A stretch of DNA of 64,000 nucleotides from Photobacterium angustum (GCF_002954615.1 NZ_MSCJ01000001.1:62001-126000), one strand, 5' to 3'. Shown: positions 30,600 through 39,492, counted from the first letter of the stretch. Translations and numbers: made by a program. Notes: a model not told the origin generated them from the sequence alone.

Positions 30600-30986
30600 T
30601 TATTTACGAACAGCAATTGCTTCAATTTCAATTTTTACGTCTTTTGGTAAACGTGCAACTTCAACACAAGAGCGTGCTGGGTAAGGTGCGTTATGTTCAT
30701 CAAAGAAGCTACCATATACTTCGTTAACGGCAGCGAAGTCATTTAGATCTTTAACAAAAACAGTCATCTTAACAATGTCAGAAACCTGAAGACCTGAAGA
30801 TTCAACGACTGCTTTTACATTGTCTAAAGATTGGCGAGCTTGCGCTGCAATTTCTTCTGGTACTTCACCTGTTGCTGGGTTTACAGGGATCTGACCTGAA
30901 GTTAGCACCATATTACCAAGATCAACACCTTGTACGTATGGACCGATTGCTGCAGGAGCTTGCTCTGTATGAAGAACCTTAGTCAT
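30600..30986 (-). CDS. ridA: Reactive intermediate deaminase RidA
   Basis: A 128-residue Rid/YjgF protein that hydrolyses enamine/imine intermediates released by pyridoxal-phosphate enzymes such as IlvA. The conserved arginine in YPARSCVEVARLP and the C-terminal glutamate in KIEIEAIAV form the family active site. It lies downstream of the pyrBI and argR-like genes on the same strand, the arrangement familiar from enterics and vibrios. Confidence 0.96.
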   Translation of the reverse strand: MTKVLHTEQAPAAIGPYVQGVDLGNMVLTSGQIPVNPATGEVPEEIAAQARQSLDNVKAVVESSGLQVSDIVKMTVFVKDLNDFAAVNEVYGSFFDEHNAPYPARSCVEVARLPKDVKIEIEAIAVRK

Positions 30987-31097
30987 TGTTTACCCTTACT
31001 TATATTTAATTGTTATAGCGTAAGTGACACGTTACGCTACCTGATTGATGATGTTATGGGGTCTAAATCTGAAAGATTCAAGCTGATTAGAACGTTT

Positions 31098-31589
31098 TTA
31101 TATCATACCAAGGCTTAGACAAACGGCTTTTTCACAATCACTGATCCGATCAATATGACAAGGTGCAACCATAATAGTGTCATTGCCAGCTATGGTTCCT
31201 AAAATCTCTTGATGCGGATGAAGGTCAATAATTCTTGCGATGAGTTGTGCAGAGCCTGGGTGGGTTTTAACAACAACCACTAATTTATTATGAGTAACAA
31301 ATTCAATTTGTGAAGCGATCTCAGAATCAATATATGTAGGATTGGTGGTTTCAATAACACAATACACCCGTTTACCATAAACATTCGGTGCTTTTATTAT
31401 TTTGAGCTTAGTGAGTAGACGTGAAACGGTAGATTGGCTGATATCATCAAAACCCTCTTTAATTAGAGCGTCGCGAATATGATCTTGAGTTGAAAAATTG
31501 TGCGTTTGTAATAATCGTTTACAAACGGTTGTCATGTTTTTTTCGCAATAATGACTGGTGATTCCGTGTGGGGATTCATGCCCATTCAT
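31098..31589 (-). CDS. ArgR-family arginine repressor homologue, divergent
   Basis: A 163-residue protein with a winged-helix N-domain (recognition region SQSTVSRLLTKLKI, about residues 51-64) and an ArgR hexamerisation/arginine-binding C-domain (PGSAQLIARIIDLHPHQEILGTIAGNDTIM). AAGGAGC precedes the ATG. Compared with E. coli ArgR, the paired ligand aspartates (GDD, Asp128/Asp129) read GND here (Asn136/Asp137). It also has six cysteines, three of them in the last 20 residues. Canonical vibrio ArgR is encoded elsewhere, so this is probably a paralogue. It lies between pyrI and ridA and near argF, which suggests control of arginine or carbamoyl-phosphate genes. Family assignment is firm; ligand and targets are inferred. 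Confidence 0.85.
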   Translation of the reverse strand: MNGHESPHGITSHYCEKNMTTVCKRLLQTHNFSTQDHIRDALIKEGFDDISQSTVSRLLTKLKIIKAPNVYGKRVYCVIETTNPTYIDSEIASQIEFVTHNKLVVVVKTHPGSAQLIARIIDLHPHQEILGTIAGNDTIMVAPCHIDRISDCEKAVCLSLGMI

Positions 31590-31637
31590 GGACAGCTCCT
31601 TGTTATTCTTTATGCATTTGACTGGTGCAATACTGCA

Positions 31638-31668
31638 AGAATAATCACTTATAGTGATATTTGATGCA
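31638..31668 (-). promoter_or_regulatory. Candidate operator upstream of the ArgR-like gene
   Basis: A perfect 6-3-6 inverted repeat, ATCACT-TAT-AGTGAT, sits at 31644-31658, about 55 bases before the start codon. It overlaps a weak ARG-box-like stretch at 31638-31651 (AGAATAATCACTTA, 11 of 14 positions like TGAATAATCATTCA). The spacing to a second weak match is not that of a normal ARG-box pair. Autoregulation is an inference. Confidence 0.35.
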
Positions 31669-31762
31669 AAGAGGATAGCAAGGAATAATGATAAGAAACT
31701 TGATGGTTATCACTAAAACAATACCTAATAGGTATTTTTGTCGTTTGCGGATGACATTTTTA

Positions 31763-31792
31763 GAATAAAGCCCGCTATGGAAGCTAACGGGC
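31763..31792 (-). terminator. Terminator after pyrI
   Basis: On the minus strand the stem GCCCGTTA / TAGCGGGC with a seven-base loop is followed by a T-rich run, 15 bases past the pyrI stop. Confidence 0.8.
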
Positions 31793-31806
31793 AGTTGATA
31801 ACAAAG

Positions 31807-32274
31807 TTATGCGTTGCACTCTGTCACGATTTCACGAGAGAAAACTTTTTCGCAGTATTTACATTTAAGTTGAATATCCGCTTTTTTAGTCAGTACCTTA
31901 AAGCCACTACTTACTGGCTCACCGTGTGAAATACAATTAGTGTTTGGACACTTAAATACCGCACTAATAAAGTCAGGTAATGATACGTTAAGCTTCTTTA
32001 CTACTTCATAATTTTCAATTTGGTTAACGGTTGCTTTCGGTGCATACAATGCCAGTTGGTTAGCTTGATCTTCATTGATAAAGACATTTTCAATCTTGAT
32101 CAGATCTTTTGCACCAAGGGCTGATGAAGGCAGGTTCAAACCAATTGTCACTCGTTGGTTCGAGTTATCCATACTAAATAGTTTAAGTACCTTGATACCT
32201 ACATGCGCAGGAATATGGTCGATAACAGTGCCGTTTTTGATTGCTTCAACTTTAAGTTGGGTTTCTTTAGACAT
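31807..32274 (-). CDS. pyrI: Aspartate carbamoyltransferase regulatory chain
   Basis: A 155-residue regulatory subunit that binds CTP/ATP and, through a zinc site, the PyrB catalytic trimer. The four zinc cysteines are present as CPNTNC and CKYC in the C-terminal domain. The ATG at 32274 is chosen because AGGAG stands eight bases upstream; an in-frame ATG at 32280 is too close to that site. It follows pyrB by 15 bases, so they form one operon. Confidence 0.96.
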   Translation of the reverse strand: MSKETQLKVEAIKNGTVIDHIPAHVGIKVLKLFSMDNSNQRVTIGLNLPSSALGAKDLIKIENVFINEDQANQLALYAPKATVNQIENYEVVKKLNVSLPDFISAVFKCPNTNCISHGEPVSSGFKVLTKKADIQLKCKYCEKVFSREIVTECNA

Positions 32275-32289
32275 GATCATCGCTCCTGC

Positions 32290-33219
32290 TTATAAGTTTT
32301 CGTTAAGAACTAGGGCTAATAGCGCCTGACGTGCGTAAACACCATTTTCTGCTTGCTGGAAGAAGTAAGCATGCTTAGTTTTATCAACATCCACGGTAAT
32401 TTCATCAACACGTGGCAGTGGATGCAGCACTTTTAAGTTGTCACGTGCGCCTTCTAGCATCTTCGCCGTTAAGATATAAGCCGCTTTCATATGGGCGTAT
32501 TCTGATTCATCAAAACGTTCTTTTTGTACTCGCGTCATATAAAGGATATCAAGCTCAGGGATCACATCTTCCATATCATTATGAAGGCTATAAGCAATAC
32601 CTGCGTCATCTAACTCTTCACAAATATAGTCAGGCATCGCGAGTACCTCTGGCGCGATGAAGAAGAATTTTACGTTCTCAAATTTAGATAAGGCTTGGGT
32701 TAACGAGTGAACCGTACGTCCGTATTTTAAGTCGCCAACAAAAGCTATATTAATATTATCTAACGTGCCTTGGGTTTCGTAGATGGTGAACAGATCTAAA
32801 AGGGTCTGCGTTGGGTGTTGGTTTGCACCATCACCACCATTGATAACAGGAATACCGTTAGAGAATTCAGAAGCCAAGCGAGCAGCGCCTTCTTGAGGGT
32901 GACGCATAACGAAAGCGTCAACATATGAAGTAATCACTTGAACTGAATCAGAGAGCGTTTCGCCTTTGTTCGCTAGAGACGTATTACCTGCACTATCAAA
33001 CCCCACCACAGTACCACCTAAACGTTGAATGGCGGTTTCAAATGATAGTCGGGTACGGGTTGATGGCTCAAAGAAGCAACTTGCAATCACTTTGTTTTTG
33101 AGCAGTTCAGGATTAGGATCGGCTTTCAATTGTCCTGCGGTTTGGATAATTAATTCAAGCTCTGCGCGACTAAGCTCTGGGATGGAAATAATATGCTTTT
33201 TAAACAGCGAATTAGCCAT
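32290..33219 (-). CDS. pyrB: Aspartate carbamoyltransferase catalytic chain
   Basis: A 309-residue enzyme that makes carbamoyl-aspartate, the committed step of pyrimidine synthesis. The carbamoyl-phosphate motif [12 protein letters not shown], the inter-subunit loop SLANKGETL with its lysine, and [12 protein letters not shown] are all present. The gene is preceded by a transcription attenuator and the pyrL leader peptide, so expression should fall when UTP is high. pyrI follows directly. Confidence 0.98.
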   Translation of the reverse strand: MANSLFKKHIISIPELSRAELELIIQTAGQLKADPNPELLKNKVIASCFFEPSTRTRLSFETAIQRLGGTVVGFDSAGNTSLANKGETLSDSVQVITSYVDAFVMRHPQEGAARLASEFSNGIPVINGGDGANQHPTQTLLDLFTIYETQGTLDNINIAFVGDLKYGRTVHSLTQALSKFENVKFFFIAPEVLAMPDYICEELDDAGIAYSLHNDMEDVIPELDILYMTRVQKERFDESEYAHMKAAYILTAKMLEGARDNLKVLHPLPRVDEITVDVDKTKHAYFFQQAENGVYARQALLALVLNENL

Positions 33220-33290
33220 GGTTTCTTTCCCTCAAAATAAAATAAATAACGCTCAATACGGCATTCACCGTGATCCTTGCCGATTTACAG

Positions 33291-33327
33291 ACAAAAAAAA
33301 GCCTCCTTAATAAAAGGAGGCTTTTTT
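33291..33327 (-). terminator. pyrBI transcription attenuator
   Basis: On the minus strand AAAAAAGCCTCC pairs with GGAGGC, followed by a run of eight Ts, about 70 bases ahead of the pyrB start. The end of the pyrL reading frame overlaps the stem, and a T-rich stretch (TTTCTATTTTTC) precedes it. This is the layout of the E. coli pyrBI attenuator, where ribosomes close behind polymerase at low UTP disrupt the hairpin. Confidence 0.88.
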
Positions 33328-33402
33328 TAGAAAAATAGAAACACGAACCTGCGTTAAAAAGCGGTGACGATAATTCTGTAGTGGAGTTATTGTCAGGTTC
33401 AT
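33307..33402 (-). CDS. pyrL: pyrBI leader peptide
   Basis: A 31-codon frame, beginning MNLTITPLQNYRHRF and ending LKKASFY. It starts at 33402, 32 bases after the -10 box, and stops at 33307 inside the attenuator stem. An AAGAG sequence lies immediately ahead of the ATG. Its position, length and overlap with the terminator match the role of PyrL in coupling translation to attenuation. The sequence itself does not resemble E. coli PyrL, which is normal for leaders. Confidence 0.75.
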   Translation of the reverse strand: MNLTITPLQNYRHRFLTQVRVSIFLKKASFY

Positions 33403-33433
33403 CTCTTAGCTCGTGTTCGACAAATTGGCAAGG

Positions 33434-33461
33434 ATTATACCGTCATTTTTAAGTGACGCAA
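33434..33461 (-). promoter_or_regulatory. pyrL-pyrBI promoter
   Basis: On the minus strand TTGCGT (33456-33461) and a perfect TATAAT (33434-33439) are separated by 16 bases, just upstream of pyrL. It lies between the argF stop and the leader peptide. Confidence 0.75.
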
Positions 33462-33491
33462 GCGTTTGCGAAAACTATCAACAGGCATTTA

Positions 33492-34502
33492 TTAATGCCC
33501 CAGTGTGGCAACCATGACTGCTTTAATGGTGTGCATACGATTCTCTGCTTCATCAAAAACAATCGAATGTTTGGATTCAATGACTTCATCGGTGACTTCA
33601 ACGCCTTGGGCAAGCTCAGGGTATTCTTGCGCGAGCTCTTTACCAATTGTGGTATCTTCGCCATGGAAAGCAGGCAAGCAATGCATAAATTTCACATGTG
33701 GATTACCTGTTGCTTTTAGTAAGTCCATATTGACTTGATAAGGTAGCATTAACTGAATACGCTCAGCCCATGCTTCTTTTGCTTCGCCCATTGAAACCCA
33801 TACATCGGTATATAAAAAGTCACATCCTTGAACGCCTTCTTGCACATTTTCTGTGAGAGTGATTTTCGCGCCTGTTTCTAATGCAATTTTACGACACTGT
33901 GCCACTAACTCGTCTTCAGGCCAGAACGCTTTTGGCGCAACGAGACGAATATCCATCCCCATTTTCGCCGCCCCAACGAGCAATGAATTTCCCATGTTAT
34001 TACGTGCATCACCTAAATAAGCAAAGGTGATTTCATGGAGTTGCTTGCCACGGCCATGTTCTTGCATCGTTAGAAAATCAGCTAAAATTTGAGTCGGGTG
34101 GAATTCATCGGTTAACCCATTCCAAACAGGTACTCCAGCGTATTGCCCCAACTCTTCAACAATGGCTTGACCAAAGCCGCGGTATTCAATGCCATCATAC
34201 ATACGACCCAATACGCGCGCGGTGTCTTTCATTGATTCTTTGTGGCCGATTTGTGAGCCTGATGGGCCAAGATATGTCACTTTTGCACCTTGATCAAAAG
34301 CCGCCACTTCAAATGCACAACGAGTACGGGTCGATGCTTTTTCAAAGATGAGCGCAATATTTTTTCCGCTTAAGCGTGGCTGCTCGTAACCATTGTATTT
34401 GGCTTTTTTTAATTCAGCAGATAAATCGAGAAGATGTTGAATTTCTCGTGGAGTAAAATCTAATAATTTAAGGAAGTTACGGTTACGAAGATTAAAAGCC
34501 AT
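33492..34502 (-). CDS. argF: Ornithine carbamoyltransferase
   Basis: A 336-residue enzyme from the ATG at 34502 ([18 protein letters not shown]) that makes citrulline from ornithine and carbamoyl phosphate. Motifs present are the carbamoyl-phosphate site [29 protein letters not shown] and the ornithine-side [17 protein letters not shown] site precedes the chosen ATG. It sits head-to-tail with the pyrBI operon that competes for the same substrate, but pyrBI has its own promoter. Sequence alone does not distinguish anabolic from catabolic use; no arcA or arcC neighbour is present, which favours the anabolic role. Confidence 0.96.
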   Translation of the reverse strand: MAFNLRNRNFLKLLDFTPREIQHLLDLSAELKKAKYNGYEQPRLSGKNIALIFEKASTRTRCAFEVAAFDQGAKVTYLGPSGSQIGHKESMKDTARVLGRMYDGIEYRGFGQAIVEELGQYAGVPVWNGLTDEFHPTQILADFLTMQEHGRGKQLHEITFAYLGDARNNMGNSLLVGAAKMGMDIRLVAPKAFWPEDELVAQCRKIALETGAKITLTENVQEGVQGCDFLYTDVWVSMGEAKEAWAERIQLMLPYQVNMDLLKATGNPHVKFMHCLPAFHGEDTTIGKELAQEYPELAQGVEVTDEVIESKHSIVFDEAENRMHTIKAVMVATLGH

Positions 34503-34805
34503 GATAGTTCCCTCTTTCATTTTATAATGTTTCTAACCGAATACCCCTTGTTGTGACGAGGTTGCTAGATATTCGTTATTGTTACTTTATGTTTATCTTA
34601 TTATTACTGCATTGTGAATAGCTGTGCGCTTATTATGCAAGATTATTTGGTTTTCTTGGCTTTTACGAGAGTAATAAGGTTGCTGAATATGAACGCTAAA
34701 ACCCAAGGTAAGACTAATTATCTGTGCTTCTCACTAACAGGTGGTAATTGATGGCAAACCATGCGATATTTGCCAGCAAATTGATTCCACAGTCGGAGTG
34801 AACCC
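34503..34805. promoter_or_regulatory. Divergent intergenic region of argF and rraB
   Basis: These 303 AT-rich bases lie between divergent genes. Partial ARG-box half-sites (for example TGAAT at 34684 and TGAATA near 34616) can be found, but no full palindrome or tandem pair convinces me. No reading frame or strong hairpin is visible. Confidence 0.35.
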
Positions 34806-35204
34806 ATGTCTTATGCAGAACTGATCGAAGAGCAAAAAGAAGAAACACGCGAAATTATTGCCGCGTTACTTGAAGATGGCAGTGAGCCAGATGCTCTTTA
34901 TACGATTGAGCACCACTTTTCAGCGGATACGTTTGAAGAGTTAGAAGGTGCTGCTGTAGAAGCCTTTAAACTTGGTTTTGAAGTTTTAGAAGCAGAAGAG
35001 CTTGAGCTAGCACCAGAAGATGGCGGCGGTAAAGTTGTTTGTTTCGATGCTGTAATGGAATCAGCACTGAACGCTGAGTTGATTGACGAACAAGCAGAAA
35101 AGTTAATCAAACTTGCTGAAAAACACAATATAGATTACGACGGTTGGGGCACTTACTTCGAGTCTGATGAAGATGACGAAGAAGAGCTAGAAGACGAAGA
35201 ATAA
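34806..35204 (+). CDS. rraB: Regulator of ribonuclease E activity B
   Basis: A 132-residue acidic protein with the RraB N-terminus ([25 protein letters not shown]), [27 protein letters not shown] and a glutamate/aspartate tail. RraB binds the C-terminal half of RNase E and changes degradosome composition. It sits divergent from argF, the same association seen in enterics. Confidence 0.94.
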   Translation: MSYAELIEEQKEETREIIAALLEDGSEPDALYTIEHHFSADTFEELEGAAVEAFKLGFEVLEAEELELAPEDGGGKVVCFDAVMESALNAELIDEQAEKLIKLAEKHNIDYDGWGTYFESDEDDEEELEDEE

Positions 35205-35227
35205 TCGTAAAAAATCAGATTGAATAA

Positions 35228-35257
35228 TTAAAAGCCGGCATTTTGCTGGCTTTTTCT
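35228..35257 (+). terminator. Terminator after rraB
   Basis: AAAGCCGGCA and TGCTGGCTTT form an imperfect stem followed by a T-run, 25 bases past the stop. Confidence 0.8.
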
Positions 35258-35398
35258 CCTTTTAGCCGTGGTTATCGATCTTTTTATGTTTTGAGATGAT
35301 CAAAGCGTAATCACGATCACGGTGCACTAGCAAAAATTGCGTAAATTTATTTGTTTTATTATCAAGCTGACTGAGTACGCTCAGTGCTGGAGTTATTG

Positions 35399-37831
35399 AT
35401 GACAATTTCGCTTAATGGTCAATGGCAGTTAACCTGTGTTCAACGAGCGGCACTACAAGATCTTCATATTGAATTGCCAGGCGATGTACATTCTGCGCTT
35501 TATGCTGCAGGTGAGATCCCTGATCCATATTGGGCTACCAATGAAAAGAAAGTTCAATGGGTCGGTGAATGCGATTGGGTTGTTAGTCGACAGTTTGAGT
35601 TAACCGAAGAGCAGTTAGCTTGTAATGCGATGGACTTGGTGATGGATCACTTAGATACCGTTGCCGAGATCCGTGTGAACGGCCATACCGTGGCTGATTT
35701 TAATAATATGTTCATGCGTCATAAAGTGGATGTATTAAGCTGTCTTCAAGTGGGTAGCAATCGTATTGAGATTGTTTTACATCGTGCTGATTTAGCTGCA
35801 AAAAAACGTGCAGACAAACTACCGTTCCCAGTGCCATGGGCAGAAGGAAATAACCAAATTCCTCACATGAATACTTTGCGTAAAACACAATGTCATGCAG
35901 GTTGGGATTGGGGAATTTGTTTATCGGTACTTGGTGTTTATGGTGATATTGAACTTCAGCCGATAGAGCATGTTCGAATCAGTCATGTGAGTACGAAACA
36001 AAAGTGGCTAGATCAAGAGTGCGAGCTATCTGTCACGCTCAATTATGAAGTGGTATCAGAGAAAGGGTTAGCAAACGCGGCTGTCACGTTTAACGATCAA
36101 ACCTTCCACCTGACGCTTGATCGTGACGCAACGAAAACATGTGTCTTGTTCCGTATTGCAGAGCCTCGTCGTTGGTGGCCTGCTGGGTATGGCAAACCAC
36201 GTTTATATGATCTTAAAATTGAAGCTGACGGCAGTTATATCAATAAGAAGATTGGTCTGCGCAAGCTTGAGTTGATCACTGAAGATGATGAACTGGGCCA
36301 AAGTATGGTCTTTAAAGTTAATGATGTTGAGATCTCTGCATTGGGTGCCAATTGGATCCCGATGGATGCGATGCCTTCACGTATGACGGATAAACGGTAT
36401 CGTTCTTTGCTTGAAGATGCGTTAGCTGCCAATATGAACATGCTACGTGTGTGGGGCGGAGGCATGTATGAAAAAGATATCTTCTATGAGTTATGTGATG
36501 AATTAGGGATCATGGTATGGCAAGATTTGATGTTTGCTTGTGCGCTGTACCCCTCAACACCTGATTTTGTAGCAGAAGTAAAACAGGAAGTTGAATACCA
36601 AGTCCGCCGATTAAAAGATCATGCAAGCCTAGCCTTATGGTGTGGTGATAATGAAGTGATAGGTGCGATTAGTTGGTATCCGGAATCCCGTCAAAACCGC
36701 GAAAAATATCTTGTTAATTATGATCGCTTAAACCGTGCATTAGCTGAAGTGGTTGAAAAAGAAGATCCTTCTCGCCGTTTTTGGGCGAGTTCGCCGTGTA
36801 ATGGAGAGTTAGATTTTGGCGATGCGTGGCACGATGATAAACGTGGCGATATGCATTTCTGGGATGTATGGCATTCAGGTAAAGATTTTGAAGCCTACCA
36901 AACTGTCACGCCCCGTTTTTGCTCTGAATTTGGTTTTCAATCATGGCCATCACTGCCGACTGTGAAGACCTTTGCTCCTGAGCAAGATTGGAATATCACG
37001 TCACCAAGTTTTGAATGCCATCAGAAAAATAGTCGTGGTAATTCTATTATCACTGAAATGTTTACTCGCTATTTCCGCTTCCCTAATGGTTTCGTCAATA
37101 TGTTGTACCTATCGCAAGTACAACAAGCGATGGCGATTAAAACGGCAGCAGAATATTGGCGTGCACATAAGCCGACAAACCGTGGCATTTTATTCTGGCA
37201 ATTGAATGATTGCTGGCCAGTAAGTTCGTGGTCTTCGCTAGAATATAGTGGTCGTTGGAAACAGTTGCACTATCATACTCGACGTTTCTTTGCGCCACAG
37301 ATGGCGACCTTTATTCGTGATGATCAAGGGGTAAAACTTCATTTAATCAATGATGGTCGTAATAGTGCAGAGTTAAAAGGTGAAGTGGTATGGCAGAGTT
37401 GGGAAGGCGAGATTTTATATCGTGAACCTATTTCAGAGTTCCTTGATCCTGATTGCACTAAAGTGGTGTGGGAATGGTTAAACGAGGATCTTGATGGTCA
37501 CGAGACTGAAGGCTTCTTCCATGTGCATTTACGTAACGGTGATAAACTGATTGAAAACACATGGTTCCCAGCTAAACCTAAAGAATGTGAATTAGAAGAT
37601 CCTGATTTACGTTTTGAAGTTGCTGAAATGAACGGTGAAATATCAGTGATGCTGAGTAGTAGCAAACCTGCTTTCTATGTTCATTTGGAATTTGAAGGGG
37701 AAGGTCGCTTTGAAGATTCAAGCTTCACACTCGTCCCTGAGCACCAACGCCAAGTGAAATATATTGGCTCAGCCAGCTACGATGAAGTTGTGCAAGGCTT
37801 ACGTGTTTACCATTTAAAACAAAGCTACTAA
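35399..37831 (+). CDS. Beta-mannosidase, glycoside hydrolase family 2
   Basis: An 810-residue GH2 enzyme from the ATG at 35399 (MTISLNGQWQL), with GGAG upstream. The N-terminal jelly-roll sugar-binding domain contains the HAGWDWG segment, the immunoglobulin-like part follows, and the TIM barrel begins near residue 300. The acid/base region LWCGDNEVIG and the nucleophile region PRFCSEFGFQSWPS are both recognisable. No signal peptide is seen, so it should act in the cytoplasm on manno-oligosaccharides or N-glycan fragments. It stands alone, with no mannan transporter or regulator nearby. It is absent from this position in enterics, so it is probably an accessory insertion. Confidence 0.88.
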   Translation: MTISLNGQWQLTCVQRAALQDLHIELPGDVHSALYAAGEIPDPYWATNEKKVQWVGECDWVVSRQFELTEEQLACNAMDLVMDHLDTVAEIRVNGHTVADFNNMFMRHKVDVLSCLQVGSNRIEIVLHRADLAAKKRADKLPFPVPWAEGNNQIPHMNTLRKTQCHAGWDWGICLSVLGVYGDIELQPIEHVRISHVSTKQKWLDQECELSVTLNYEVVSEKGLANAAVTFNDQTFHLTLDRDATKTCVLFRIAEPRRWWPAGYGKPRLYDLKIEADGSYINKKIGLRKLELITEDDELGQSMVFKVNDVEISALGANWIPMDAMPSRMTDKRYRSLLEDALAANMNMLRVWGGGMYEKDIFYELCDELGIMVWQDLMFACALYPSTPDFVAEVKQEVEYQVRRLKDHASLALWCGDNEVIGAISWYPESRQNREKYLVNYDRLNRALAEVVEKEDPSRRFWASSPCNGELDFGDAWHDDKRGDMHFWDVWHSGKDFEAYQTVTPRFCSEFGFQSWPSLPTVKTFAPEQDWNITSPSFECHQKNSRGNSIITEMFTRYFRFPNGFVNMLYLSQVQQAMAIKTAAEYWRAHKPTNRGILFWQLNDCWPVSSWSSLEYSGRWKQLHYHTRRFFAPQMATFIRDDQGVKLHLINDGRNSAELKGEVVWQSWEGEILYREPISEFLDPDCTKVVWEWLNEDLDGHETEGFFHVHLRNGDKLIENTWFPAKPKECELEDPDLRFEVAEMNGEISVMLSSSKPAFYVHLEFEGEGRFEDSSFTLVPEHQRQVKYIGSASYDEVVQGLRVYHLKQSY

Positions 37832-37844
37832 TATATTATATCGT

Positions 37845-37887
37845 TTAAAAAAGCCTGCTGAGAGAGTCTCTGAGCAGGCTTTTTATT
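37845..37887. terminator. Terminator between the mannosidase and MarR-GNAT genes
   Basis: The stem AAAAAGCCTGCT / AGCAGGCTTTTT with a loop of about 15 bases lies between convergent genes. Confidence 0.85.
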
Positions 37888-37900
37888 ATCTATTAATATG

Positions 37901-38806
37901 TTAGAAGGTTTTAAGCATGTGAATTTCACATACACTGTGCCCTGTATTACCAAGCGCAGTTGGAATATCGACAAAACCTAAAGATTGATAGAGTTTCACT
38001 GCTTCTTTTAATACCTCAGTAGTTTCTAAATAGCAGCCTTTAAAGCCGTTTTCTCGGGCAAACTTTAATGCTTTAACGGTTAATACTCGTGCTAATCCCT
38101 TACCTCTAAGCTCTGGTAAGAAGAAGACTTTTTGCAGTTCACTCCACTGCGCATCTCCTGCTAATGGTGCGACACCGCCACAGCCTAAAATACGATTGTT
38201 TTTTTCTATCACCCAATAACGACTTTTCGGTAATTGGTAATGCTGACAGAGATCATCAATATGAGGATCCGCAACGCTAAATCCTCTATCTGGGGTTAAT
38301 CCATATTCAGCTGAAACACGACGAATAAGTGCAGCAACGGCGGCATTATCTAAAGGCGTGATTTCTCTTAGTACGTATCCCTGTTGATGCTCTGTGATTG
38401 TCAAAGCTTTATGGTAACGACGTAAACTTGTTTCTAACTGCTCTATTTCATCTTGATCCAGTTGATCTAAAATCGTTTGGGTATCTTTATCAAGCTGGTG
38501 GTGAAGAGCGGTGAGTGTTTGAATACCGTTGGGGGTTAACTGAGATAGTTGGCTACGTTTATCGTTAGGGTTGGCAATTGAATGGATCAATCCTTGATTG
38601 AGTAACATGGCTAAATTACGGCTGGCATTGGATTTATCGACACGTAAACGCTCTGCCATTTGATTAACCGTACAAGGCCCTTGTTCGAGTTCAATCAAAG
38701 TGTGGGCTTGCACTGGGGTAAGGGCGAGTTGGCCACATTGACTATTTAACATGCCGAGTTGACGGACTAATTGGCGCGAGAGCTGACGAAGTTGTTGGGG
38801 CTGCAT
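37901..38806 (-). CDS. MarR-type regulator fused to GNAT acetyltransferase
   Basis: A 301-residue two-domain protein. Residues about 1-140 form a MarR winged helix (TVNQMAERLRVDKSNASRNLAMLLNQGLI is the DNA-binding part, and a DKRSQLSQLT wing follows). Residues about 145-300 form a GNAT domain with the acetyl-CoA loop LPELRGKGLARVLTVKAL and the YQSLGF motif near the end. This fusion is known in several proteobacteria, but its substrates and targets are generally unknown. It is monocistronic, convergent with the mannosidase. Confidence 0.9.
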   Translation of the reverse strand: MQPQQLRQLSRQLVRQLGMLNSQCGQLALTPVQAHTLIELEQGPCTVNQMAERLRVDKSNASRNLAMLLNQGLIHSIANPNDKRSQLSQLTPNGIQTLTALHHQLDKDTQTILDQLDQDEIEQLETSLRRYHKALTITEHQQGYVLREITPLDNAAVAALIRRVSAEYGLTPDRGFSVADPHIDDLCQHYQLPKSRYWVIEKNNRILGCGGVAPLAGDAQWSELQKVFFLPELRGKGLARVLTVKALKFARENGFKGCYLETTEVLKEAVKLYQSLGFVDIPTALGNTGHSVCEIHMLKTF

Positions 38807-38894
38807 GATCCATCCTTGAATTTAATTGCACTACGCAATCAAAATAGTTGCAGCCTGCAACAATGTCAATCTGTTTAATCTATCTTGGTGTTTA

Positions 38895-39311
38895 TCAGTG
38901 CTGACAAGCCATTGCATCTAGCCAAGTTGGCTGATGTGTCTCTGCTTGGTTGTGATCTTTACGTTGCCATACACGCTCATGGAAATAGTAAGCCATGGTA
39001 TTAATTGCAGGTTCGATCATTGCCATTAGGCTACCAATCAGTATGTCACCTGTAAGAAGGTACACTACACTAAATGCGACACTGAAGTGCACAATAGCAA
39101 AGCTTACTGTTTTGCGACTTGGCGTATTAAAGTGTGATTGTTTGAGTGTTTTGCTTTGCCACACTTTTTCATGGAAATAAAACGCAACGGTATTAACCAT
39201 CGGCTCAATCATTGCAATTAAACTACCAATAATGATATCGCCAGTAAGAAGGTAAGCTACGCTAAAAGCGACAGTAAAATGGATGGCGGCAAAACTGATT
39301 GTCTTTTTCAT
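38895..39311 (-). CDS. Tandem DUF2061 membrane protein
   Basis: A 138-residue protein made of two near-copies of one DUF2061 unit. Residues about 2-53 (KKTISFAAIHFTVAFSVAYL onward to EKVWQ) are matched by about 66-117 (RKTVSFAIVHFSVAFSVVYL onward to ERVWQ). Each unit has two hydrophobic helices, a TGDI turn, the IEPxxNT motif and a YFHE(K/R)VWQ end. Single-unit relatives of about 60-80 residues are common. The function is unknown; it is probably an inner-membrane protein. Confidence 0.82.
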   Translation of the reverse strand: MKKTISFAAIHFTVAFSVAYLLTGDIIIGSLIAMIEPMVNTVAFYFHEKVWQSKTLKQSHFNTPSRKTVSFAIVHFSVAFSVVYLLTGDILIGSLMAMIEPAINTMAYYFHERVWQRKDHNQAETHQPTWLDAMACQH

Positions 39312-39435
39312 AAGGTGATCCTCAATTCGATGAGGTCATTATCATTGAATATTTGCAATAACTAAATTTGTTATTTTATATATTATTAATAGGTAAAAGC
39401 TATTATTTGAAAAGAGATGATGGAATTTTAGGTAT

Positions 39436-39470
39436 AAAAAAACCGACAGTATGTGACTGTCGGTTTTTAT
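39436..39470 (-). terminator. Terminator after valS
   Basis: The stem AAAAACCGACAGT / ACTGTCGGTTTTT lies 23 bases beyond the valS stop, with T-rich DNA on the minus-strand 3' side. Confidence 0.85.
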
Positions 39471-39492
39471 TAATCAAGAATGGTTGGTGAGA

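Noticed and set aside
34503..34805. ARG boxes upstream of argF
   Set aside because: Only isolated half-sites are present; no pair of palindromes with the usual 3-base spacing could be found by eye.
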